This document shows, piece after piece, positions 8,632 to 16,225 of a stretch of 41,830 bases of DNA. Each line of letters starts with the position of its first letter. The first letter of the stretch is position 1. The DNA is from RSA11 sp965652565 (GTDB taxonomy: Bacteria > Actinomycetota > Thermoleophilia > Solirubrobacterales > 70-9). The translations under genes were made by a program, and so were the position numbers. The notes beneath the pieces are model-generated. The model did not search any database, was not told the DNA's origin, and saw only the letters and a list, made by a program, of their open reading frames with translations. The DNA is taken from contig CBFGWL010000018.1 of NCBI GenBank assembly GCA_965652565.1, forward strand, positions 1 to 41,830. The letters run 5' to 3'.

Positions 8632-9728
8632 TGCCGGACGCCGGCGGTCAGCTTCTGCGCCAGCGGCCGGGCATAGGCCTCACGCACGCGGTCGAGGCGC
8701 CCGGCGACGGTCGGTGCGAACGCCTGCGCACGCACGATCCGGCTCGTCGCGCGCGCGAAGTGGCGCTTGTACGACTCCTCGTCGCCGAGCAGCTCGGCGC
8801 GGGGCAGGCCGAGCGCGTGCGTGCGTGCGACGAGCTCCTGCAGCATGAGCACCCCCGGCGAGAACTCGGAAAACGCCGGGTCGAACCCGCCCTTGAGCAT
8901 CCAACTCGCCCGCTCGTCCCAGAACGTGAGCTGGAACGCGACGGGGCGCCGGTCCAGGCGGATGAACCCGAGGCGCAGAAGCCCGGCCTCCGCGGCCCAA
9001 TGGGCGATCGCCGAGTAGAACCGCACCGCCTGGGCGCTGGCCGCGATCGACGTGCCGGCATCGTCCTTCCAACCGGAGCCCTCGAGCGGGATGCCCTCGG
9101 CCAGCAGCTCCTCGAGTCGCTCAGAGCCGTCCTGCCACTCGACGGTGACCCGCCCGCGCCCGGCGAGCTTGCGCAGGCGCCGGGCAAGATCGCGCCGCTT
9201 GCGCCCGCTCAGGCTGGCGGGGTAGGCGCCCGGCCCATCGCCGATCTCAACGACGGGGGCGCAGCGCGTCTCGCGCACCCGCGTTCGCCAACCCTGCGCG
9301 CGCGCGGCCTCGAGCAGCGCCTGCGCGGTCAGGCCGCTTGCCTCCAGCTCGCGCAGCTCCAGACGACGGGCGCCCAACCGCAGGACGGCGCGAGTCGCAG
9401 CGACGGCGGCCTCCCGATCGGCCGCCACCATCTCGAACAGCGGCGTGTGCTCGTTGGCCGTCCCGCTCAGGAGACCGTCCCGTTCGCGCAAGGGCAGGAC
9501 GGCGCGCAGTCGATCACCCTCGCGGAGCGCGATGATCCGCAGCTCGCCCTCGCCGAACTCGCTCCACCATGCCTTGATCCACCCGGGCCGGGCGAATGGC
9601 GCGGCGCCCGCTTCCAGCGCGAGCGCATCCCACTCCTCGGCGATCGGCGCGATCGCGGCGTGCACTTCGATCGTTGCCGACGCCGCGCCGCGCTCAGCCT
9701 GCCGCCGCGTGAGGGTCGCGACGCTCAA
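8628..9728 (-). CDS. GNAT family acyltransferase (CelD / BioF2-like)
   Basis: A 366-aa cytoplasmic protein of the CelD-like acetyltransferase group often found in exopolysaccharide clusters. The N-terminal half has WDALALEAGAAPFARPGWIKAWW. The C-terminal GNAT domain has LRLGFIRLDRRPVAFQLTFW, then SWMLKGGFDPAFSEFSPGVLMLQELV, and ends with LLGDEESYKRHFA. It probably acylates a sugar or a lipid-linked intermediate. I place the start at the TTG (9728), which overlaps the epimerase stop as TTGA and begins TTGAGCGTC like the glycosyltransferase at 5048. A longer frame to an ATG at 9863 would overlap the epimerase by 139 bp and reads as low-complexity sequence. Confidence 0.75.
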   Translation of the reverse strand: MSVATLTRRQAERGAASATIEVHAAIAPIAEEWDALALEAGAAPFARPGWIKAWWSEFGEGELRIIALREGDRLRAVLPLRERDGLLSGTANEHTPLFEMVAADREAAVAATRAVLRLGARRLELRELEASGLTAQALLEAARAQGWRTRVRETRCAPVVEIGDGPGAYPASLSGRKRRDLARRLRKLAGRGRVTVEWQDGSERLEELLAEGIPLEGSGWKDDAGTSIAASAQAVRFYSAIAHWAAEAGLLRLGFIRLDRRPVAFQLTFWDERASWMLKGGFDPAFSEFSPGVLMLQELVARTHALGLPRAELLGDEESYKRHFARATSRIVRAQAFAPTVAGRLDRVREAYARPLAQKLTAGVRQ

Positions 9729-10765
9729 GCCGCGACCTCCTCGAGTCCCCGCACGTGCCCCTGGACCCAGCTCACCTGGCGACCCAAGCCTTCGCGCAAG
9801 GAAGTACGCGGACGGAAACCGAGCTCCCGCTCCGCGCGCCGCGTGTCCGCGCAGGTACGCCACACGTCGCCGCGAGCCGTGGGCCGGTAGTCGATCGTGA
9901 CCGGGCTTCCCACCAGATCCTCGATGATCCGGATCGCGTCGATCAGCCGCGCCTGCGTACCGCCGCCGATGTTGTAGACGCCGACCTTACGCTCGGCGCG
10001 CGCGGCGGCCAGCGTCGCGTCCACTGCGTCCTCGACGAAGGTGAAATCGCGGATCTGCGAGCCGTCGCCCAGGACGGTTATCGGCCTCCCCTCGAGCGCC
10101 GCGAGCGCAAACCGAGTGAACGCCATATCCGGTCGCTGCCGCGGACCGTACACGGTGAAATACCGCAGGCCCGCCGCCCGCATCTCGCTTTGGCGGCAAT
10201 AGGTCTCGACGAGCTCCTCGGTCGCGACCTTCGTGAGCCCGTAGGGCGAGCGCGGCATGCGGACGCTGTCCTCGGCCGTCGGGAAGCGTTCGGCGTCACC
10301 GTAGACCGACGACGAAGAGGCGTAGACGAACCGCCCGACGCCGGCGTTGCATGCCGCCTCGAGCAGGCGCTGCGTCGCCAGCACGTTATTTCGCAGATAC
10401 CGCTGGAACCCCGCCCCGAAGCTGTCGCGCACGCCGGGCTGCGCGGCGAGGTGATAGACGACGTCCACGCCCTCGAGCAGCTCGACGAGCGGCGCACGGC
10501 TCAGGTCCACCTCCCTGAGGCTGAACCGGGGATCCTCGCGCAGCCGCGCGATGTTGCCTTCCTTGATCGCCCGTGCGTAGTACCTCGTGAAGCAATCGAC
10601 TCCCACAACCTCGAAGCCGTCGGCGATCAGCCGCTCGCTGAGATGCGAGCCGATGAAGCCCGCGCAACCCGTCACGAGCGCCCGGCGCCCGCCCGGTGCA
10701 TTCCCCACGCTTGTCGGCGCACGTCGCGCCGCGGGCTCGTCGGCCCTTCCCGCCCCCAACCGCAT
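9725..10765 (-). CDS. NAD-dependent NDP-sugar epimerase/dehydratase
   Basis: A 346-aa extended short-chain dehydrogenase. The NAD-binding motif is ALVTGCAGFIGSHL near residue 30. The catalytic region has YASSSSVYG followed by SPYGLTK, the YxxxK pair. GLRYFTVYGPRQRPDMAF and the DGSQIRDFTFVEDAV segment are typical of UDP-glucose/UDP-glucuronate 4-epimerase relatives. It should make a nucleotide-sugar precursor for the exopolysaccharide. The ATG at 10765 is well supported by GAGGGGAG seven bases upstream; a 17-codon longer frame exists but would include that ribosome site. It is the first gene of the tightly overlapping glycan chain. Confidence 0.88.
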   Translation of the reverse strand: MRLGAGRADEPAARRAPTSVGNAPGGRRALVTGCAGFIGSHLSERLIADGFEVVGVDCFTRYYARAIKEGNIARLREDPRFSLREVDLSRAPLVELLEGVDVVYHLAAQPGVRDSFGAGFQRYLRNNVLATQRLLEAACNAGVGRFVYASSSSVYGDAERFPTAEDSVRMPRSPYGLTKVATEELVETYCRQSEMRAAGLRYFTVYGPRQRPDMAFTRFALAALEGRPITVLGDGSQIRDFTFVEDAVDATLAAARAERKVGVYNIGGGTQARLIDAIRIIEDLVGSPVTIDYRPTARGDVWRTCADTRRAERELGFRPRTSLREGLGRQVSWVQGHVRGLEEVAA

Positions 10766-10799
10766 TTTGTTACTCCCCTCGTATTTGGTCGGACTACTC

Positions 10800-10829
10800 G
10801 CTCGCACGTCGCCCAAGGCGATGGCGAGC
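10800..10829 (-). terminator. Hairpin between LPFTG gene and epimerase (attenuator or leader hairpin)
   Basis: Stem GCTCGC (10800-10805) pairs with GCGAGC (10824-10829), and inner stem TCGCC (10809-10813) pairs with GGCGA (10817-10821) around a CAA loop. It lies in the 79-bp gap between the small LPFTG gene and the epimerase, with no strong T-run. It may limit read-through or stabilise the leader. Confidence 0.35.
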
Positions 10830-10844
10830 AGCTAGTGCTTAGAC

Positions 10845-11144
10845 CTAGTGCTGGACTGCGTCCTTGTGCCGCTCGGAGCGCCGCATGCCGGCGACGACCG
10901 CTAGCGCGACCCCGACCATCGCCAGGCCCAGGCCGAGCACGGCCGCGATCGCGAGGTCCATCCCCGTGAACGGCAGGGTGCTCGTGGCGCCCGGATCGCC
11001 GGTGCCACCGCCGCTGCTCGTGATCGTCACGGTCTCGTACCCGCGCTCTCCCTGAGCGAGCGCCGGGGCGCAGACCGCCAGGAACACTGGGGTTGCGACC
11101 GCGGCCACGACCGCGAGCGGTCTAGTGAGTACGGACTTCATCAT
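10845..11144 (-). CDS. Small LPFTG-motif surface protein (sortase substrate-like)
   Basis: A 99-aa protein with an N-terminal signal peptide (about residues 1-30, cleavage near CAPALAQ). A 25-residue Gly/Thr/Ser-rich stretch follows, then TLPFTG, a 23-residue hydrophobic segment (MDLAIAAVLGLGLAMVGVALAVV) and a positively charged tail (MRRSERHK). This is the complete order of an LPxTG cell-wall sorting signal, but almost nothing is left to be anchored: the mature peptide would be about 25-30 residues. The ATG at 11144 has AGAGAGGAAG upstream and overlaps the stop of the preceding gene as ATGA. No sortase gene is seen in the window. It could be a wall-linked anchor for the polymer or simply a small membrane protein. 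Confidence 0.7.
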   Translation of the reverse strand: MMKSVLTRPLAVVAAVATPVFLAVCAPALAQGERGYETVTITSSGGGTGDPGATSTLPFTGMDLAIAAVLGLGLAMVGVALAVVAGMRRSERHKDAVQH

Positions 11145-11728
11145 TGGGCTTCCTCTCTGAGTAGTTGCCTTCGCGCCGTCCACCGGCCGAAGCGAACTGC
11201 GGGCGGCACGACAAGGCGTGGCCGCCCCCTTTCCCCGTCCCTGACCTCGGGCCGTGCATGCTCCACGAGCCCTTCGAACGTCACCGCGTCGCGCGGGAAC
11301 CGTGCCCAGCCGATCGCGAGCGGCACCGGCGACACCCGGCGTAGCCGCTCCTCCACGACTTGACGCGCATCCCCACCGGTGAGCACCGCGCACAGCTCCC
11401 ACCGCCGGCCCCGGCGCTGGAGGCTCACCCCGTCCGTGACGCGCAGGCTCGCCGCCAAGGCGACCGCCTGCGCCGGCGAGATGCGCTGAGCGCTCGCGAT
11501 GAGGAGGTCCGCCTCGACCTCCTCGCGGCGGGCGCGGGCCAGCGCGATCCTCGATTCACGATCTGGATCGCTCGGCCGCGCCAGCGGCCGCACGCTCATC
11601 CCGGCGGCCATCCCGATAAGCGCACCGGCCGCGCCGGTGACCTCGATGACGCCGCCGGCGAGCAACGCTCCAACTGCCGCGACCAAGCCCCCCACGGGCA
11701 ACAGCAGTGAACGCACGAACTCCGGCAT
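11141..11728 (-). CDS. Membrane protein with a degenerate GGDEF-like domain
   Basis: A 195-aa protein with two N-terminal membrane segments (about residues 6-45) and a cytoplasmic domain. The domain reads like an eroded GGDEF fold: an AQRISPAQAVALAASLR helix, RRGRRWELCAVLTGGDARQVVEERLRRV where GGDEF proteins carry R-GGDEF-x-V followed by the VAERIR helix, and PLAIGWARFPRDAVTFEGLVEHA where they carry SIGVATYPxDGxTxEELLxxAD. The Glu/Phe of the active site and most of the first half are gone, so c-di-GMP synthesis is not expected; binding or a structural role is possible. Start at 11728 is the ATG just before the first membrane helix. It leads the glycan operon and faces the response regulator across a 310-bp divergent region. 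Confidence 0.55.
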   Translation of the reverse strand: MPEFVRSLLLPVGGLVAAVGALLAGGVIEVTGAAGALIGMAAGMSVRPLARPSDPDRESRIALARARREEVEADLLIASAQRISPAQAVALAASLRVTDGVSLQRRGRRWELCAVLTGGDARQVVEERLRRVSPVPLAIGWARFPRDAVTFEGLVEHARPEVRDGERGRPRLVVPPAVRFGRWTARRQLLREEAQ

Positions 11729-12038
11729 GGCGCCGAGTCTGTCGCGCCCAGGGAGGAAACAAAGGTGGAATGTGTGCGTTCGCGCTGACGCGTCCTCACC
11801 CGTGGGGTCAGCGCCGGGCACACCACCCGCGGCCAGGTCGGTCACCCGTGCCGGGGAACGCTCTCACCAACTACCCGGCCGGCCGGGTAGTCGCGCTCCC
11901 CGAGACGGGTGGAAGCAACGGGCGGCAAGGCAAAAACTCGACCATCGGCCGCGGCCTCGCGCAGGCATTGTGGGAAACCCGTGGCCCGGATGGCCGCGGC
12001 TGGCACACCAAAGCCGCAGGAGGCGGCCATCACGAGGA
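11729..12038. promoter_or_regulatory. Divergent regulatory region with a perfect 20-bp palindrome
   Basis: This gene-free 310-bp stretch lies between the GGDEF-like gene (leftward) and the response regulator (rightward). At 11871-11890 it holds CTACCCGGCC followed immediately by its exact reverse complement GGCCGGGTAG, a 20-bp uninterrupted palindrome suited to a dimeric HTH protein. The right part (11900-12030) is GC-rich with several short helices and ends in AGGAGG (12018-12023). Promoter boxes are not clear on either strand. Confidence 0.55.
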
Positions 12039-12755
12039 GTGCTGATCACGAGGGTCACCAAAGCCCGCAGGCAAAGTGCCGTGCCCGTCGTCATTGCGGA
12101 ACATGACGCCAAGCGCCGCGTGCGCCTCTCCGGCGGCCTCGAGGAGGTCGAATCCGTCGAAGTCGTCGGCCAGGCCGGCGACGTCGCCACCGCGGTCTCG
12201 CTCGCGGCGGAGAACGAGCGCGGCGTGGTCGTGATCGGCGCGAGCGTGTCGCACCAGGAGGCGCTGACCATGCTCGAGCGGCTGCGAGGCGAGGCGCCCG
12301 ACGTGCGCAGCCTCATCGTGCGGGACGACCCCGAGGACGAGGGCCACCAAGAACTTCTGCTGGCCGGTGCGTCGGGAGTAGTGGCTGCGGACTCACCGCC
12401 TGACTCGATCGCGGACGTGATCGAGCGGGTGGCCCGGGGCGAAGCGGTCGTCGGGCCGCGCCTCAAGGTGGCGCTGCTCGAGCGCTTCCGGCGCGCCACC
12501 GCGTCGCGACGCGGCATGCGCCCTCTCCTGGGGCCGCTCTCGACCCGCGAGTGGCAGGTGCTCGACCTGCTCCGCGGGGGCGCGAGCACCGACGAGACCG
12601 CCGCGCAGCTCGGGATCGCCCGGGCGACCGTCTACTCGCACCTGCGGAACATCGCCCGCAAGCTCGGCACCGAAGGCCGCGAGGAGGCCATCGCGTTCGC
12701 CGACGCCCTGCGGATGCGCGGCAGCAGCGGAACCGCCAGCCAGAACGGAGACTGA
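12039..12755 (+). CDS. NarL/LuxR-type regulator with pseudo-receiver domain (Asp replaced by Gly)
   Basis: A 238-aa protein with an N-terminal receiver-like domain and a C-terminal LuxR/GerE helix-turn-helix (LSTREWQVLDLLRGGAS..TVYSHLRNIARKLG). The receiver keeps the first strand and acidic pocket (VVIAEHDAKRR). But the phosphoacceptor position in VVVIGASV is Gly67 (codon 12237-12239) where family members have Asp, and the conserved Lys after GASG is Ala. Phosphorylation is therefore not expected. The GTG at 12039 has AGGAGG 15 bases upstream; a second GTG at 12081, right at the first receiver strand, is an equally possible start (224 aa). It is divergent from the glycan operon and may control it through the palindrome at 11871. 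Confidence 0.8.
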   Translation: MLITRVTKARRQSAVPVVIAEHDAKRRVRLSGGLEEVESVEVVGQAGDVATAVSLAAENERGVVVIGASVSHQEALTMLERLRGEAPDVRSLIVRDDPEDEGHQELLLAGASGVVAADSPPDSIADVIERVARGEAVVGPRLKVALLERFRRATASRRGMRPLLGPLSTREWQVLDLLRGGASTDETAAQLGIARATVYSHLRNIARKLGTEGREEAIAFADALRMRGSSGTASQNGD

Positions 12756-12774
12756 CGGTTCAGCGATCGTTCGG

Positions 12775-13680
12775 CTAGCTGGCGCGCCGGCGCCGCTGGC
12801 CACCGGAACGGCGGATCGACGCCGTGTCCGCGGGCTGCTGGCTGGGCTGCACCGGCAGGCGCGCAACGTTGGGCTCCGCCTCGAGCTCCCCGCCCAGGCC
12901 CGCGAGCGGATCGCGCAATTGCTTCGCGACCTCGATCGCGTCGCGGCGCGAATGCACCCCGAGCTTGCGCAGCACGTTCTTCACGTGGCTGTAGATCGTC
13001 TCCTCGGCGAGCACGAGGGCCTCGGACATCTGGTGGGTGTCCATGCCCTGGCTCATCAAATCGAGAATCTCCCACTCGCGCTGCGTGAGCTGGCTCTTTA
13101 CCGGCCGCATGCCGGCGCCGCCCTCAGGCAGGACCCGCAAGCGCTCGATCAACGACATCGTCGTGATCGGCGAGATCACGGCCTCGCCGCGCAGCACGCA
13201 GGTGAGCGCGTCGAGCACCTCCTCGATCTCGGCGCTCTTGGAAAGGAACCCTGCGGCTCCGGCCGCGAGCGCCTCGAGCTGCTGCTCCTCGCCGTCCTCA
13301 CGCGAGAAGATCAGGACCTTGACGTCCGGCGCCTCCTTGGTGATGCGGCGCGTCGCCGAGACGCCGTCGCCGCCGGACAGCCCGAGTTCGACTAGGGCGA
13401 CGTCCGGCTTGTAGTAGCGACTGAGCTCGATCGCCTCGCGCTCGTTCTCAGCCTCGGCCGGAACAACGAAACCCTCGTCGCTCTCCTGCAACGCATCGCG
13501 AATCACCCGCCGCGCGAGCGGATCGGGGTCGACAATGATCACACGAGGCCGCGTCTCCGGGTCCCGCGCATCCTCCAAGGTTGCTCCCCCTTGGGGATTC
13601 ACCGCATCATGCTGGTCCAATGGACTTCTCCCTCCGTGACGGGCCTCTCCCCGTGGCCCATCGGCGAGAGTACCGCACAT
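12775..13680 (-). CDS. NarL/LuxR-type response regulator with Asp-to-Glu receiver
   Basis: A 301-aa protein: a disordered 45-residue N-terminus, a receiver domain (PRVIIVDPDPLARRVIRDAL..) and a LuxR HTH (LTQREWEILDLMSQGM..ETIYSHVKNVLRKLG), then a 55-residue Pro/Gln/Arg-rich tail. The phosphoacceptor position in KPDVALVELGLSGG is Glu98 (codon 13387-13389, read as GAA), while the switch Ser126 (VLIFSRE) and Lys148 (GFLSK) remain. Glu at this site often mimics the phosphorylated state, so constitutive activity is plausible. The ATG at 13680 has AAGGGA seven bases upstream. A TTG at 13620 with GGAGGGAG upstream is an alternative. It converges on the other regulator with 19 bp between stops. Confidence 0.8.
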   Translation of the reverse strand: MCGTLADGPRGEARHGGRSPLDQHDAVNPQGGATLEDARDPETRPRVIIVDPDPLARRVIRDALQESDEGFVVPAEAENEREAIELSRYYKPDVALVELGLSGGDGVSATRRITKEAPDVKVLIFSREDGEEQQLEALAAGAAGFLSKSAEIEEVLDALTCVLRGEAVISPITTMSLIERLRVLPEGGAGMRPVKSQLTQREWEILDLMSQGMDTHQMSEALVLAEETIYSHVKNVLRKLGVHSRRDAIEVAKQLRDPLAGLGGELEAEPNVARLPVQPSQQPADTASIRRSGGQRRRRAS

Positions 13681-13811
13681 TGCGGGGTCCCTTGTGAAAT
13701 TTGTTACGGAGCGGCGCACGAGAAAAGCTCGTCTTGGCCATCCCGGTGCGGCGCTCACGCCTGACGTGCCAACTTGGGAGCGTGGCGCCGATCTTTCAGA
13801 ATCCGCCCGAG

Positions 13812-16085
13812 CTAGCCGTGAGCCGCCACCGGAGCCGCTGTCGGCTCGATCGGGAAGTTCTGATCGAAGACGTTGTCCGGGTCGTAAGCGGCCTTGAGCT
13901 CGCGCAATCTGGCGAGCGTCTCACCGGGGAACGCCTCGGTTAGGAGCTCCGGCGAGAACTCGGTCTCAAAGCTCAGGTACAGCCCCCGCATGTGGGCGCG
14001 AGCCGCCTGCCACTGCTCCTCGAAGCCGGGACGTCCGCCGACCCCGTTGATCGCGAAGTTCTGGGTACGGTGCGCATAGGCGGTCGCCATCGGGTCGACG
14101 TCGTTCACCGCGCCACCGGCCGAGCGGATCTGAACCCAGGGGATCGAGCCCTCGCGCACGCCCTTGGCGAGCTCGTGGGAGAGCTCAGGCGTCATGTGCT
14201 CGGCCAGCCCGGACGCGATGCGCGCGTGGGACGAGCCCGAGTGGCGCGCGCCCTGCAGCGGAAGGATGGCCGGGTACGGCGCGAGCTGGGCGCGCTGATC
14301 CAGAACCGGCGCGAGTTCGAGCAGCGGCGCGAGTGCCGCCAGCGCGGCGTCGGCGTCCTCGCTCGCATAGACGTTGTAGAGCTGCGCGACGGGCATCCCA
14401 CCGCGCCCGACGACGTGCAGGAAGCTGGTCAGCTCGCGCGGGGCGGCCTCCACTCGCTCACCCCAGGCCTCGAGGAAGCCGGCGGTGTCCTCCGCGTCCA
14501 ACGCCATGGTGGCGAACACCACGTCGCCCAGCCGGTACGCGTCGAGCTCGATCGCGGTCACGATCCCGAAGTTCGCGCCGGCGCCTCGCACCGCCCACAG
14601 CAGATCGGGGCGCTCATCGGCGTCGGCACGCACCCGCCGTCCGTCGGCGAGTACGAGTTCAGCGGCGGTGACGTGGTCGATGGTCAGCCCGTGCTTGCGC
14701 GCCAGAAAACCGAGCCCGCCGGCGGTCGCGAGCCCACCTACCCCCACGTCACCGAAGTCGCCGGAGCTCATCGCGAGGCCGTGGGGAGCGAGCGAGCGGG
14801 CAACCTCGCCCCAGCGCGCCCCGGGGCCAAGGCGCACCCGGCCGGAGCGGGGGTCGAGGACCTCGATGTCATCGAGGCGGCCGAGGTCGATGACGATCCC
14901 GCCGTCGTTCGTCGCCCGGCCGCTGATCCCGTGCCCGCCGCTCCGGATCGCAAGGGGCACGTCTTGGGCGCGCGCGTACGCCAGCGCCGCGGCGACCTCG
15001 TCGGCGTCACGCGGGCGCAGGACGAGGCCGGGCGAGCCCCGGTGCACGTAGGTGGAGCGCACGCTCGCGTACACCTTGTCGCCTGGCTCGACCGCGCCCT
15101 CGGCGAGCTCGGGCGGCACCGCCTCGTAGTCGATGCCCGGCCTCCGTTGGGCGAGGGCGGCCGGCCCGCGGGCCGGCCCGGTCGGCGTGCCCGCCGTGTT
15201 GCGCTCGCGCTCGACGGCCTCGCGCAGCGCGGGCGCCACCTCGGCCCCGAACCGCTCGATCGTGTGCGGGTCGTCCACCGAGAGGATGAACGTGCTGAAG
15301 CCGTGCTCCAGGACGAGAGGGAGGAGCTCCTCGACCCACTGCTCGGGCGGGCCCTGCAGGAAGCCCGCCGAGCGGTCGGCGAACGAGCCGCCGACGTTGA
15401 GCAGCCGGCGGATCTCGCGCGGGCTGCGGCCCGCCGCCTCGGCGGCCTCGTCGATACGGGCGTTTGATCCGGGCACGTCCTTGAGACCCATGTAGGACAG
15501 CGAGGGCAGCCAGCCGTCGCCCTTCTCGCCCGTGAGCCGCAGCATCCGCGGCTTGTAGGCGCCCAGCCAGATCGGCACATCGTGCGCGGGCTCGGGCCCG
15601 CGCTTGGCGCCCTTCACCTTGTAGTACTCGCCGTCGACCTGGACGCCGCGGCGCGTCGAGGTGTCCCACACCGCGCGGATCACATCGATCGCCTCGCTCA
15701 GCGCATCAACGGCCTGCCCCGGCGTGAGCCTGCGAGTGCCCATCGCCTCGATCGCGTCCCAGAAGGCACCGGCTCCGAGCCCGAGATCGACGCGCCCGCC
15801 GGAGAGCAGGTCGAGGCTCGCCACGGAGCGCGCGATGACCGCGGGCTGGCGCAGCGGCAGGTTCATCACGTTGGGCGCGACGTGCACCTTCTCGGTACGA
15901 GCCGCGACCCAGGACAAGAGCGTCCAGGTGTCCAGGAACGCCGGCTGGTAGGGGTGGTCTTGGAACGTGACGAGATCGAGCCCGGCGCGCTCGGTGAGCT
16001 GCGCTAACGCGACGACCTCGCCAGGGACCGCGTTCTGCGGAGTGATGAAGGTGCCGAACTTGAGGTCGTGCCCGTAGTCAGCCAT
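13812..16085 (-). CDS. Luciferase-like monooxygenase fused to BBE-type FAD oxidase
   Basis: A 757-aa two-enzyme fusion. Residues 1 to about 300 are an LLM-class flavin/F420-dependent oxidoreductase: FGTFITPQNAVPGEVVALAQ, LVTFQDHPYQPAFLDTW, GGRVDLGLGAGAFWDAIEAMG, DVPIWLGAYKPRMLRLTGEKGDGW. After a Pro/Ala-rich linker, residues about 345-757 are a PCMH FAD-binding domain with LAIRSGGHGISGRATNDGG, where the His is the usual covalent flavin anchor. It ends in the BBE motif YDPDNVFDQNFPI. The Cys of the second flavin link (usual GNCPTVG) is Phe in SGDFGDVG, so only one covalent link is expected. The ATG at 16085 follows AAGAAAGG. It is last in the liv operon, separated by a 140-bp gap with hairpins. 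The two activities might hand over an intermediate. Confidence 0.85.
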   Translation of the reverse strand: MADYGHDLKFGTFITPQNAVPGEVVALAQLTERAGLDLVTFQDHPYQPAFLDTWTLLSWVAARTEKVHVAPNVMNLPLRQPAVIARSVASLDLLSGGRVDLGLGAGAFWDAIEAMGTRRLTPGQAVDALSEAIDVIRAVWDTSTRRGVQVDGEYYKVKGAKRGPEPAHDVPIWLGAYKPRMLRLTGEKGDGWLPSLSYMGLKDVPGSNARIDEAAEAAGRSPREIRRLLNVGGSFADRSAGFLQGPPEQWVEELLPLVLEHGFSTFILSVDDPHTIERFGAEVAPALREAVERERNTAGTPTGPARGPAALAQRRPGIDYEAVPPELAEGAVEPGDKVYASVRSTYVHRGSPGLVLRPRDADEVAAALAYARAQDVPLAIRSGGHGISGRATNDGGIVIDLGRLDDIEVLDPRSGRVRLGPGARWGEVARSLAPHGLAMSSGDFGDVGVGGLATAGGLGFLARKHGLTIDHVTAAELVLADGRRVRADADERPDLLWAVRGAGANFGIVTAIELDAYRLGDVVFATMALDAEDTAGFLEAWGERVEAAPRELTSFLHVVGRGGMPVAQLYNVYASEDADAALAALAPLLELAPVLDQRAQLAPYPAILPLQGARHSGSSHARIASGLAEHMTPELSHELAKGVREGSIPWVQIRSAGGAVNDVDPMATAYAHRTQNFAINGVGGRPGFEEQWQAARAHMRGLYLSFETEFSPELLTEAFPGETLARLRELKAAYDPDNVFDQNFPIEPTAAPVAAHG

Positions 16086-16116
16086 CTCGCGCGCCTTTCT
16101 TACATCGAAACCAAGA

Positions 16117-16136
16117 GCTACTAGGAAAATCGTAGC
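16117..16136 (-). promoter_or_regulatory. Inverted repeat upstream of the LLM-FAD oxidase gene
   Basis: GCTAC (16117-16121) and GTAGC (16132-16136) are separated by ten A/T-richer bases, 31 bases upstream of the ATG. This is an unusually AT-rich patch for the region and could be an operator or part of an internal promoter. No clear -35/-10 pair was found. Confidence 0.3.
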
Positions 16137-16143
16137 AGCGGCA

Positions 16144-16213
16144 CACACGACCTCCCCGGCCACGAGGGCCGAGGAAGCCGTGTGAGAGTGAGGATCCGGG
16201 AGAAAGCTCCCGG
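16144..16213 (-). terminator. Two consecutive hairpins between PEP-hydrolase-like gene and LLM-FAD gene
   Basis: The first hairpin: CACACG (16144-16149) pairs with CGTGTG (16179-16184), with inner CCTC/GAGG and GGCC/GGCC pairs. The second: CCGGGAG (16196-16202) pairs with CTCCCGG (16207-16213) around AAAG. They follow the stop of the TIM-barrel gene in the transcribed direction. They probably reduce expression of the oxidase relative to the upstream operon; no U-run follows. Confidence 0.5.
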
Positions 16214-16225
16214 CGAGGCGCAGCC

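Noticed and set aside
11895..12030. c-di-GMP riboswitch (GEMM-like words AAGGCAAA and ACCAAAGCC) upstream of the regulator
   Set aside because: The words are in roughly the right order, but the conserved GGGACGC stretch, the GNRA tetraloop and the receptor helix could not be found. A covariance-model search would settle it.
12775..13758. Longer N-terminus of the leftward response regulator starting at 13758
   Set aside because: The ATG at 13680 has a properly spaced AAGGGA, and the extra 26 residues are low complexity.
13812..16085. LLM-FAD fusion as an artefact of a missed stop
   Set aside because: The linker is a continuous Pro/Ala-rich frame with normal GC-rich codon use, and both domains are complete at the junction.
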